In this document: positions 35,901-42,322 of the stretch, piece by piece
Layout of the letters: every line of letters starts with the position of its first letter
Position numbering within the stretch: the stretch's first letter is position 1
Notes under the pieces: model-generated
Told to the model about the DNA's origin: nothing
Databases searched by the model: none
What the model saw: only the letters and a program-made list of their open reading frames with translations
Source: Chrysaora quinquecirrha
Lineage: Eukaryota > Cnidaria > Scyphozoa > Semaeostomeae > Pelagiidae
Assembly: GCA_014526335.1 (NCBI GenBank)
Contig: JACTAT010000043.1
Span: 1,030,302-1,094,301, forward strand
Length of the DNA stretch: 64,000 nt
Reading direction: 5' to 3'
Position numbers and translations under genes: made by a program

Positions 35901-36830
35901 ACATCTGTTTCAATGGTCTTGAAAGTTTTAGCTTTTAACTAACAATGGGGCTAGAGCTTGCTTATCTAACAATGGGGGTATAGAATTTATTAAGAACTGT
36001 GACGTTGACATAGCCGCACAGCCAACCGAATATTACGAAATGTTGGAAAATGCAATTTTCAGACCAATTATTAGCCTTTTCTGGTTATAAATCTGAGCCT
36101 CAACAGCCACCGTTGCAATATATTTCAAGTTAGGAAATCATTATAATTTAGGAAAGTAAAACTGTTATCTCACCCCTGAATAGATGAAGCGCTGAAATCC
36201 TGATCTGCAATAATGTTGCTGTCTCCAACACCAATAGGCTTATTGCAGTCTGAAAATGAATTGACAAATAATTTTCGGGATAAAAAAAACAAATAGAATA
36301 CGCATGACGCATGTTTATAAAAAACAAGATCGCAAATTGAATAATAACAATATTCTCGGACTACTCCAGTAGTTCTGATTGTAGAAACAATTAACTCGAA
36401 TCTTATCCCAGTGCTCCTCAATAAGGCTGCTCGAATAAAAAAACGTGCCAAGAATGTCTATAAACCCCTGTACCTCCTACCTCAACAATGAATTTTCTAA
36501 ATCATCATTTCATTTTTCGATGCTGGTTGAAAAGTTAGTCGCCACGAAAGATGAAAAAACAAAAGCGAGCTTTTATCAGTGATTTCTCAGTGACAACCGA
36601 GAAATTATGCAAATTCGACAAAGCGTGAACATAATTGTCTCTTGAAGAATTTTGGAGGGAGCAAGATGTTTAGCATGAAAATGCAATTATATACATAATA
36701 CAAAATATCTAGCTATCTAAGGGTTAAAATGATCAGTATGAAAGAATGATACAAAATGGCTACCATTCACTGCAGCGCCAACTAAACTGCAGAAAGTGCA
36801 AAGCAGAGCAAACCATGGTGCCAATTTCAT
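13500..36830 (-). CDS. Secreted mosaic protein: F5/8C - 10xEGF - sushi - HYR - GCC2/GCC3 - Ig (25 exons, 1223 aa)
   Basis: Exons, in transcription order: 36764-36830, 36174-36249, 33738-33828, 32390-32521, 31221-31368, 30870-31037, 29853-29987, 29029-29151, 28394-28528, 27172-27294, 26542-26673, 25711-25833, 24356-24481, 23799-23915, 23204-23335, 21733-21936, 21195-21392, 19700-19936, 18562-18801, 17908-18108, 17656-17745, 17261-17419, 15713-15883, 14844-14984, 13500-13702. All inferred introns are GT-AG and the lengths sum to 3672 nt (1223 codons plus TAA). The start [20 protein letters not shown] is a signal peptide. There is no membrane segment before the stop, so a secreted adhesion or matrix protein is likely. 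The module set recalls SVEP1- or fibulin-like mosaic proteins, but the order differs from any I know, so I assign no gene name. All junctions from exon 5 onward are phase 1. Molecular ligand: unknown. Confidence 0.85.
15340..15516. repeat. Inverted repeat (foldback), arms ~50 bp
   Basis: The left arm (AAAAGATGGTGTCGGCGGGC, then ATTTGACCATAATGCATTGC) and the right arm (GCAATGCATCATGGTCAAAT, then GCCCCCCGACGCCATCTTTT) are near-perfect reverse complements separated by about 60 bp. Outer flanks (GAATAG / CTATTC) extend the pairing. It lies in the intron between exons 23 and 24 of the mosaic gene and looks like a small foldback MITE. Confidence 0.85.
15713..17419 (-). CDS. Mosaic gene exons 22-23: two GCC2/GCC3 (ephrin-receptor-like) modules
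   Basis: Exon 17261-17419 encodes [20 protein letters not shown], then [11 protein letters not shown]. Exon 15713-15883 encodes [10 protein letters not shown], then [20 protein letters not shown] and CPEGGQTT. The pattern C-x-x-C-P-x-G-x-[YS]-Q-x-x-x-G-x-x-x-C-x-x-C-P-x-G is the GCC2/GCC3 signature found in SVEP1, sea-urchin and cnidarian mosaic proteins and Eph receptors. Both exons are phase 1-1. A PIF/Harbinger element sits in the intron between them. Confidence 0.88.
16116..16985 (+). mobile_element. PIF/Harbinger-type DNA transposon, non-autonomous, with TAA target duplication
   Basis: The termini are inverted repeats of about 60 bp starting GGGCCTGTTTACATGAGGTG, with the first 48 bp identical between the two ends. 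Direct TAA duplications flank them (16113-16115 and 16986-16988). GGGCC...TTTAC ends plus a 3-bp TWA duplication are typical of PIF/Harbinger. Internal subterminal copies of GTGGGCCAGCCCACCTCGGT recur at about 16227 and 16317, plausible transposase-binding sites. The element is 870 bp, too short for the DDE transposase, but keeps a Myb-like ORF. It lies in the intron between exons 22 and 23 of the mosaic gene. Confidence 0.88.
16407..16757 (+). CDS. Myb/SANT-like accessory protein of the Harbinger element (probably truncated)
   Basis: The internal ATG at 16407 or the better-placed one at 16422 fits [19 protein letters not shown], followed by a trihelix-like block: [19 protein letters not shown], then [20 protein letters not shown]. 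Aromatic/Trp-spaced helices of this type match the Myb-like protein that Harbinger elements encode beside the transposase and that helps it bind DNA and enter the nucleus. The frame is open for ~115 codons and ends in an acidic, Lys-rich stretch. The C-terminal third looks unrelated, so the copy may be truncated or spliced. Confidence 0.7.
   Translation: MADSKTSRSASAANSTKKKQFKWTTEMIAILLSCIKAYKAQMEYEGLDFDGDRPAQIREVRQEMARLYVEEMIFGVVSITAPEKPIEELEKEEKRSNQVIFSVILVNKVIYQLKEL
17656..18108 (-). CDS. Mosaic gene exons 20-21: divergent sushi-like module and short linker
   Basis: Exon 17908-18108 encodes ~67 residues with Cys spaced like a sushi domain ([12 protein letters not shown], then LQCPTGKTF, then [10 protein letters not shown], then SSCVG), including the W between the third and fourth Cys, but the sequence is unusual. 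Exon 17656-17745 encodes ~30 residues ([10 protein letters not shown] ... VQDHVCG) with two Cys. It probably starts the GCC2/GCC3 series. The sushi assignment rests on Cys/Trp spacing only. Confidence 0.7.
18562..19936 (-). CDS. Mosaic gene exons 18-19: two HYR (hyalin repeat) domains
   Basis: Exon 19700-19936 encodes [20 protein letters not shown], then [20 protein letters not shown] and CSFTVTVQG. Exon 18562-18801 encodes [15 protein letters not shown], then [20 protein letters not shown] and a closing G. These match the HYR pattern (CP start, W-x-x-P-x-x-x-D-N, Y-x-x-x-D-x-x-G-N, C-x-F-x-V-x-V). HYR is an immunoglobulin-like fold often adjacent to sushi modules in adhesion proteins, as it is here. 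Each domain is one phase 1-1 exon. Confidence 0.92.
19190..19350. repeat. Penelope-associated 3' repeat, solo copy
   Basis: Shares GGTATAAATTCCGCCTTAGT, TCTGTTTCTGACGTTCATAC and TTTCCGCTGTTTATCGCAAA with the region at 9055-9250 and the hairpin at 44331-44444. No RT is adjacent. It lies in the intron between exons 18 and 19 of the mosaic gene. Confidence 0.65.
19984..20225. repeat. ATC trinucleotide array led by an ATAGCAACGCT-type sequence
   Basis: The opening ATAGCAACGCTATCGCTATG, then TCGGAAGGAC, is followed by degenerate (ATC)n/(AAC)n to about 20225. The leader is nearly the same as at 4396-4424, where a (GAT)n array follows. It lies in the intron between exons 17 and 18 of the mosaic gene. 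Confidence 0.85.
21195..21936 (-). CDS. Mosaic gene exons 16-17: two sushi/CCP modules
   Basis: Exon 21733-21936 encodes [19 protein letters not shown], then [14 protein letters not shown], then a W before the last Cys: four Cys in sushi spacing. Exon 21195-21392 encodes [19 protein letters not shown], then [19 protein letters not shown] and a final C, lacking the usual W. Both are phase 1-1. Sushi modules mediate protein-protein contacts in complement and adhesion proteins. Confidence 0.9.
22082..22678. mobile_element. mariner-type MITE (copy A)
   Basis: Ends are CAATGTGTTCCGAAAAAA and TTTTTTCGGAACATCCTG, a decayed form of the CAGGGTGTTCCAAA terminal repeat common in mariner elements, next to TA. 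The interior shares long matches with copy B at 43349-43944 (GTTACAGCAAGGGTTTATTG; AGGCCAAGGGTTTGAAAAAT; TTCTTTACCGGGTTCC). No transposase ORF. Located in the intron between exons 15 and 16 of the mosaic gene; a TA dinucleotide tract adjoins the right end. Confidence 0.8.
23204..29987 (-). CDS. Mosaic gene exons 7-15: nine EGF modules, mostly calcium-binding type
   Basis: Each exon is one EGF module in phase 1-1: 29853-29987, 29029-29151, 28394-28528, 27172-27294, 26542-26673, 25711-25833, 24356-24481, 23799-23915, 23204-23335. Each starts with a calcium-binding consensus (DINEC, DKDEC, DVNEC, DINEC, xIDEC, DINEC, DDNEC, DINEC, DEDEC) and has six Cys with the C-x-C-x(2)-G-[YF] region (for example [12 protein letters not shown]). 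Tandem cbEGFs form a calcium-rigidified rod, as in fibrillin and fibulin. The exon at 26542-26673 ends in A rather than G, so the next module starts with Asn. Acceptor and donor sites match consensus throughout. Confidence 0.92.
24594..25134. mobile_element. ~540-bp TIR element, no coding capacity
   Basis: The left end GGGAGCCCGAAGGGTGCGAG, then GGGAAAC, and the right end GTTTCCCCTCCCGCCATTCG, then GGCTTCCC, are imperfect inverted repeats of about 28 bp. The target duplication is not clear. It sits in the intron between exons 12 and 13 of the mosaic gene, its left end about 110 bp from exon 13. Confidence 0.65.
25369..25408. repeat. Short interstitial (TTAGGG)n tract
   Basis: GGGTTAGGGTTAGGGTTAGG preceded by degenerate GGGTTAGGGCTCAAGGGCTG. 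This is the animal telomere repeat in an intron of the mosaic gene. It is short and could be chance or a repair scar. Confidence 0.7.
29405..29665. repeat. Diverged tandem repeat (GGCTAGACTA-containing units)
   Basis: At least five units contain GGCTAGACTAA or a close variant followed by a ~35-40-bp spacer with AAATGATACC. It lies in the intron between exons 7 and 8 of the mosaic gene. The units do not encode a protein. Confidence 0.7.
30870..31037 (-). CDS. Mosaic gene exon 6: Thr/Pro linker and EGF 1
   Basis: A 168-nt phase 1-1 exon. The first ~18 residues ([17 protein letters not shown]) form a Thr/Pro-rich, probably O-glycosylated hinge between the discoidin domain and the EGF array. An EGF module follows: [13 protein letters not shown], then CSCKTGHRL, then C. 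It lacks the D-x-N-E calcium motif of the modules that follow. Confidence 0.88.
31221..36249 (-). CDS. Mosaic gene exons 2-5: F5/8 type C (discoidin) domain
   Basis: Four exons (36174-36249, 33738-33828, 32390-32521, 31221-31368) encode residues ~23-171. They begin with CNKPIGVGD and [10 protein letters not shown], the start of a discoidin domain. The middle has [20 protein letters not shown] and ITKIALQG. The end has LLRGNVDK, then [20 protein letters not shown] followed by YGC, the classic discoidin C terminus whose Cys pairs with the first Cys. At about 148 residues it is full length. Such domains bind phospholipid, glycans or collagen on cell surfaces; the ligand here cannot be predicted. 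Confidence 0.9.
33405..33612. repeat. Diverged tandem repeat (GTGATTATCCACC units)
   Basis: Repeats of GTGATTATCCACC-A-AGTA, AATAACCCA-CAC and CGCAGAAA-CTACCA recur four or more times in about 200 bp. It lies in the intron between exons 3 and 4 of the mosaic gene. Confidence 0.7.
35576..35837. mobile_element. 262-bp MITE with perfect 20-bp TIRs
   Basis: The left end TTTAGGGGTCCCTAGTTACC and right end GGTAACTAGGGACCCCTAAA are exact reverse complements. Flanks give CAG on both sides, or TA if the TIR is taken to start at GGGG, so the superfamily is unresolved. The interior contains GGGGGATGCCGCCTCCAAAC, which resembles segments near 573 and 3470. It sits in the intron between exons 2 and 3 of the mosaic gene. 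Confidence 0.85.
36764..36830 (-). CDS. Mosaic gene exon 1: signal peptide
   Basis: ATG at 36830 opens [22 protein letters not shown]: a basic residue, a hydrophobic core and small residues before the likely cleavage site (VGA-A). The donor is AATG|GTAGCC and the exon ends in phase 1. The frame stays open upstream to a splice-acceptor-like CTTTCAG at about 36900, so a longer N terminus or a 5' UTR exon boundary there is possible. Confidence 0.8.
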
Positions 36831-38060
36831 CTTCAAAACTTCTTTGACTTCTCTTTCAGAAGATTGTTCCACGGCAAAATTTACAAATGATGATTCTCCT
36901 GAAAGTAAATGCTATATAACCAGCTTTTACGTTTGGTAATCACTATGTAAGCTCAGCTGGCTGGGCTGTTTCAATATATAGTTTGCTTTAATGGATTAAT
37001 AATCAGAGCTTCATTTCATACATTTTTTATGCTTTTTGCACAGCTTTAAAGCGTTAAATCATACCGTGCTTTACTTTACCTATTTGCTTAAGATATTCCT
37101 TGGTTAATTTGATGAATGAAAAGCCAGACTAGCTTTTTTCGAATCATTTCTATCTTGGACAATATCTTAAAAGCATTCACAAGGCCATGCTGGCCACCTG
37201 ATTTTGAAAACAGTCTTCTATAAACCTATCTTATTACAAGAAATCAACGCGAGACATAAAATCACGTGAATGAAATTTATGCGACAAACGTTTAAAGAGA
37301 AATATCGGAAAGCCCATTTATCTTAGGATCATCAATAAACACAAATACCAAGTTGCGAGAAACAGTGGAAACATTTTTGAACATACTCAAGACGGAATTA
37401 ATACCCAGATACGAATTGAAAAGCACTAGGCAGAAAGTAGCGTTGATTTGGACTCTTTAATTTGTTTATTTTGCAACTAGAATACCACCTATTTATCTAA
37501 TCTATCGCAACTTAATTCAGCAACTTGCGTCACAAAATTTACATAAGCTTAGTAGTCTTAGATGGGAATGAATTAATCCTAGCATCAAAATTAATCAAAC
37601 CAGTGTTTTTTAATTGGCAATCGAGCCCTAGTACCCCCCTAGATACTTGTATAACACAAAATTTCGGAATCAGCAAACCAAAATTGACCTTACAATATCT
37701 ATGCAGTAAATTTCCGAGTCGGATGACGTCACCATCTCTTTCCTCCAGGTCCACATGCAATATATCTAAAGCCGCGATGCTTTCGTATAACCGCAAGTCG
37801 TGCTAAAGTAGCTTGAATAATGTTATGCAAAGTACTCTTGTGAATTTGAAATTTATTTTGAACTGATTTTTTGCTGTATTGACTAAAAAAAATGCTTATC
37901 CTGAACGACATCTAAATAACAAAAAATCATCTAAAAAGCGATTCTAAAAAAGCTGACTCCGCTCGAAGCATAACTCTGAGCTATTTCTACCGACAAATCC
38001 TGTTTCTTGTGCGAAGCCATGTATAGAGCCCCCCCCCCCCAAGGGCATGCAATGTTTATT

Positions 38061-38102
38061 TAATCTAAACATTGCACGCAATCACATGCAATGTTTAGAT
38101 TA
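38061..38102. repeat. 16-bp palindromic hairpin next to a poly-C tract
   Basis: TAATCTAAACATTGCA and TGCAATGTTTAGATTA are perfect reverse complements around a 10-bp loop. A third partial copy (TGCAATGTTTATT) lies just to the left, and a run of about 12 C ends near 38040. Confidence 0.85.
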
Positions 38103-39095
38103 AATTCACGGCTGCTCCACTTCATATATTTAAAAATGGGCTTTGAATAATTCTTGACACGAAAAGTTTATTACAGGGAAGACAGAAATTTATGATTGTA
38201 GTAGATTTACTAATTAAGTACATGCGCCAATGAAAGAAATATGAATGCGCGAAGGATAAAAGAGCCAAATAACCGTCCTTTCCGTACCAATCAAGCAATC
38301 ACACTATAATGTCCCTAATGTGTAAATCGCGAAATCTCGAGCCATGAAAAATTGCCCAATAATGCACCACGCAGAACCGTTTGGGGGATTTCGTGTAAAA
38401 AAAGATAATTTAACCCATTTGTACCAGTATCTCTAATTTATGTACCCAATTTTGTACAAGAGGCAATTCCAAGTATGGCAAAAGGCTGAAATACATTTAC
38501 TCGATTTGCTCCAATAAATTGACTCTACATACAAAATTAAATGCATGTCTGAAAGTTCTTATATCTTTTTTAAGTTTTTTTTACCACCAATGGGTAAAGA
38601 ACTAACGAATAACAAAACCAATATGCGTTGAGGATTTGAGAAATTGGTGCTGAAAAAATTACCCATTAGGGCGATAATGGGATATGATTTTAAGGGAGAA
38701 GAGGAAGGGTATTGATTCAACTTCATCTTATTTTGAAAAACCTCAAACTGTCTTACGCATTGATTCTTATTAACTTGATTTTTTTTTATATTTTAGCCTT
38801 TTAACATTTGCATGCGAAGAAATCGTTTTGGAATTATCAAGTACATACAAAAAAGATAACACACTTTTAACAAGCAACTGGAATTTTGTCAGGCCTAGTT
38901 TTTGTGTTAAAGAGACCCGCATATGACGTTTCCATATCGCAAGTGGCTCTCCGCAACAGCGTAGTAATTATTAACAATTGTCAAAATTGCAGGCAAATTG
39001 TCAACTTTTTCAGAGAATCAAGTTCTCGTTGACTTTGTCTTCTTGATGTTTTATTTCTGAGCCATTCAAATAGAAGAGGCTCATTGGACCCCATC

Positions 39096-39371
39096 TTATA
39101 AATTTTTCTTTGATGCAAGATTAAGATGTTCTCGGATTTTTTGTCGATTGATGCTTAATTTGTTAGCTTTAATCCTCTCCGAGAAGAAATTCTGTAACTC
39201 TTCTCGAGTGTTTCCAAGAAGGTCTTCTATGTTATCAAACGTTAGGGCAATGTGTGTGTGATTTGCATATAAACTTGCTTTACATAGCGAAAGACAATGT
39301 TCAATCATTGTGATAGATGATGAATAAAGTAAGCACAGACAAGATCCTTGCGGAATGGCACAAAAAATCAA
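39096..39371 (-). pseudogene. LINE-type reverse transcriptase fragment
   Basis: The 91-codon frame reads IPQGSCLCLLYSSSITMIEH, then CKASLYANHTHIAL, then ANKLSINRQK. This corresponds to the RT motifs [IV]PQGS-x-LGP-LLF, [YF]ADD and N-K-L-x-[IL]-N-x-x-K of non-LTR retrotransposons. The catalytic ADD reads ANH, so it is inactive. No 5' domains are adjacent. Confidence 0.75.
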
Positions 39372-40311
39372 GATTTCATTTGGCTTTTGGTCACCATAAG
39401 AGCAATAGTGCTTTCTTTTATTTAAATAGGATTCAAACCATTCCTTACAATACCTGGAGCACCAAGGTCCTGCCTACGAGTCCTGCTTGGTCGCAATTAA
39501 GGTCCTAGGTTCCGCTTTTCCGGTACTGTATGCCAAACAAATTTAAACAAGAGAACTACAAAAACCTATAAAGGACCGTTGGTTTTTTCTGTCCTTTAAC
39601 CCTAATCCTACTGGTCTCTTTTGATCTAACACAGCCTGGTTTCTACCCCCCCCCCCCCTCCATAACTTGCTGTCCAGTAGAGCTAGAGCAATCAAACTTG
39701 GCACAGGCATTGGCCAATGTATTAGGAGTAATGTTCGTAAATTGGGCGTCTACCACTTCTATTATGACGTCACTGTGACATCATAATAAAAACATGCTGG
39801 GTTACGTGACATTGCCTTATATGGAAGCCGGTCATGACAAAACCACATATAAATGCCTGTTTTTACCAGTAAATCTTATCAGAATTGACTGAATCTTTAC
39901 AAGGTAAGAGAAAATAGTTACTAGCAATAAAATTTAAAGAAATTTCCGGATTTCTATTGTTATTAAAGAAGGTCGATTTTTGACCAACGTCGAATGTTTT
40001 TGTATCACATTGTAGCTTATACATATAGGCTTAAAGTCAGCCTGGTTTGGAAGCTTACATCCATCACACAACAAAACAGTTTCAAGAAAAGCTTGAGGGG
40101 GGTGGATTCCACCCCCTGGTAGGATTAGGATTAAGCGGGGGTTACACTAGCCTGATATAAAGCCCTTACAAAAATTTTTTCAGTGCTCGTTGGGCCAAGG
40201 AAAGATTTTTTAACAAATGGTCCTGTGACAATAATTTCGGCAAATGATAGTGCAATGATCACCAAAAATATTGGGGACACTATGTTATAAGTATGTTTTA
40301 CCTTGAAAGCG

Positions 40312-40380
40312 CGATCCCCCCCGACTCAATGCTGGGACCAATGACAACATCAATTTCGTCAACATTGAGTCGGGGGAGGG
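40312..40380. repeat. Hairpin with CCCCCGACTCAATG arms
   Basis: CCCCCCGACTCAATGCTG and CAACATTGAGTCGGGGGAGG pair with one mismatch around a ~25-bp loop. This may be a MITE terminus or a foldback. Confidence 0.7.
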
Positions 40381-41579
40381 GTATGCGTCTTTAGAGAGAG
40401 AATTTTGAAAAAATTCGAAGTGTCCCAGTATTTTGGAGGATTGTAGGTTTGCTAAAAATATCAATTTTGAAAAACTGACGCTTAATCAGAAGGTTTTATG
40501 GATATTAATATTGACGAGTTTTATAATAACCAAATAAGTGAATATGAGAGCTGAAATCCATTTAACGAGGTATGGCATGGTAATGAATGAGACTGAAGAC
40601 CTAGATGAACACAAGTAACTTCAAGTTATTACTTGCGTATAGCATACAATCTATATTTGCGTACACTTTGGTCTCCAACATGATAAATAGCGACATTTGG
40701 GACGGAATATTTTTCAGTAATGAAGCTCAATGCATAGTCTCCGCATTTTGATATTGTTTAAGCCTCCTTTGGCCTCAAAGAAGGCTATTTAATTTTGAAC
40801 ATAGGAGCACTACACGCCAAAAAAGAACAAGCTATTCATCCGTTCTCCCCGAGTAGATCTGTGTTTGATAAAAGTTGCACACAGAGCAGAAGAACATCAG
40901 TGGAAATTGCATTCTCAATTCAATTGCAATATATAGAAAAATTTAATGATAATTTCATCCATATTAGAATCAAAATTATAATCTAATGAAGCTACATACA
41001 TATACATATAGATGAATATATACATACATATAAACGGTAAAGTGATTATTCAATTTTAAACTAATCAAAATATATAAAAGGAGAGTCTTGCAAATTGTAA
41101 TGCCAACAAGCCTTGATAAATTTCAAAACGCCATAACAGTTTCAACACAACACCACATCATTTCAATTTTAAACTTGCTTACTGCGTTTAGCGATCAGTT
41201 TCAGCACACACTACACCGGGCAAATGCGATTGAATATTGAACGATATTTTGCCGATTCTCAGTCTACTCAAGCAATGGCTTGCCCAGAAAACATTACATG
41301 TTCACCGAGTAACACATTACCGTATTTCGCAACTGCAAGGAAGTTTCACGAAAAAAGTTGTTTAACAAACAACGTCTTTGGTATCCATTGCAGAGCCACT
41401 ACTTGGTTCAATGGCTCCAGGCAAAAACTGGTGTGCAAAGAAACATTAGCAACCAAGCCTTCTGGTGATGACATGTTTTGATCTTGGTACTGACAAGCTA
41501 GCATGACATCAAATGGCAATGAAGTTTTCATCGATTCTGAATACAGAACCGCAAGCAACCAACTCATAAAAGATGCACA

Positions 41580-42322
41580 TCAAAACAATATGTTAGACGC
41601 ACTTTTTTCAAACAAGAGTGCCTTCTCCAATATCTTCACCGTCAGGTATGTGACCAATTTCTCTGTCTGTGATGTCTTGACACTCTGTATCTGGTGCACC
41701 ACTAAAAAACCTTTAGCAAGTGTTTCTAAAGATGGTTGTGACAACTGCGACCACGCCGCTCCAGCTAGTACAGATGTAAATTCGCTGTCATTTTGTTTCA
41801 AAGAACGACTGTACGCTTGTCTGCTAGGCTGTGATTCACTTGTTCTACGAGAAGAATGTTCATTATACGGAATACCTGCTTCTGAACTAAGGCTGCCATA
41901 AGAACTACTTGAATACTGACGTTGCTCAGACGATAGACAGTGTCTGTAATTTGGCTTGTCCATTCTTCTAGAACTCGATGCCGATATCATTGTTAGAGAA
42001 GCCGACCCATGTAAATTTGGGGTACAGTCACTAAGTTTATTTATATTAGCAGCCTTAAGGCTACTATAAATTCCACTATTACCAAACTCTCCAAACAGGT
42101 ACTTTCCTTTAACGGGTTCTTTTCTATACTGAGGTTCAGTAATAGATTCTTTACGAATTCCATCGGATTGTCTTCCCTGTATCAAGCTGCTCTCCGCATT
42201 AAGATCACTCATTTTTCTCTGATTCTCGTAAACTATTTGGAGATCATCTGAGTCACTTCCGGCTTTAAAAGGACATTTTCGTTGATTGTTTCCCATATAA
42301 TCTTCAGCAGTGAAGACTTCCT
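41580..42322 (-). CDS. FRMD4-like exon 19 (Ser-rich C-terminal tail)
   Basis: The acceptor is CAATAG|AGGAAG at 42322 and the frame runs to TGA at 41580-41582. The 247-residue tail is Ser/Arg/Gln-rich (SSEQRQYSSSSYGSLSSEAG; HSSRRTSESQPSRQAYSRSL) and ends hydrophobic. FRMD4 tails are long, disordered and phosphorylated; this one keeps the composition but is shorter. A plus-strand ORF at 41503-41901 is a shadow of this exon. Confidence 0.82.

Larger units (their letters stand above)
36831..41579. other. intergenic region between the mosaic gene and the FRMD4-like gene
   Basis: About 4.7 kb. It must hold the promoter and 5' UTR of the mosaic gene (near 36.9 kb) and the 3' UTR of the FRMD4-like gene (near 41.5 kb). 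It also contains a poly-C tract and palindrome (38.0-38.1 kb), a LINE RT scrap (39.1-39.4 kb), a second poly-C tract near 39645 and a hairpin at 40.3 kb. No other gene was recognised. Confidence 0.5.

Noticed and set aside
41503..41901. 132-codon plus-strand ORF
   Set aside because: Mirror of the Ser-rich last exon of the FRMD4-like gene, which is supported by 18 upstream collinear exons.
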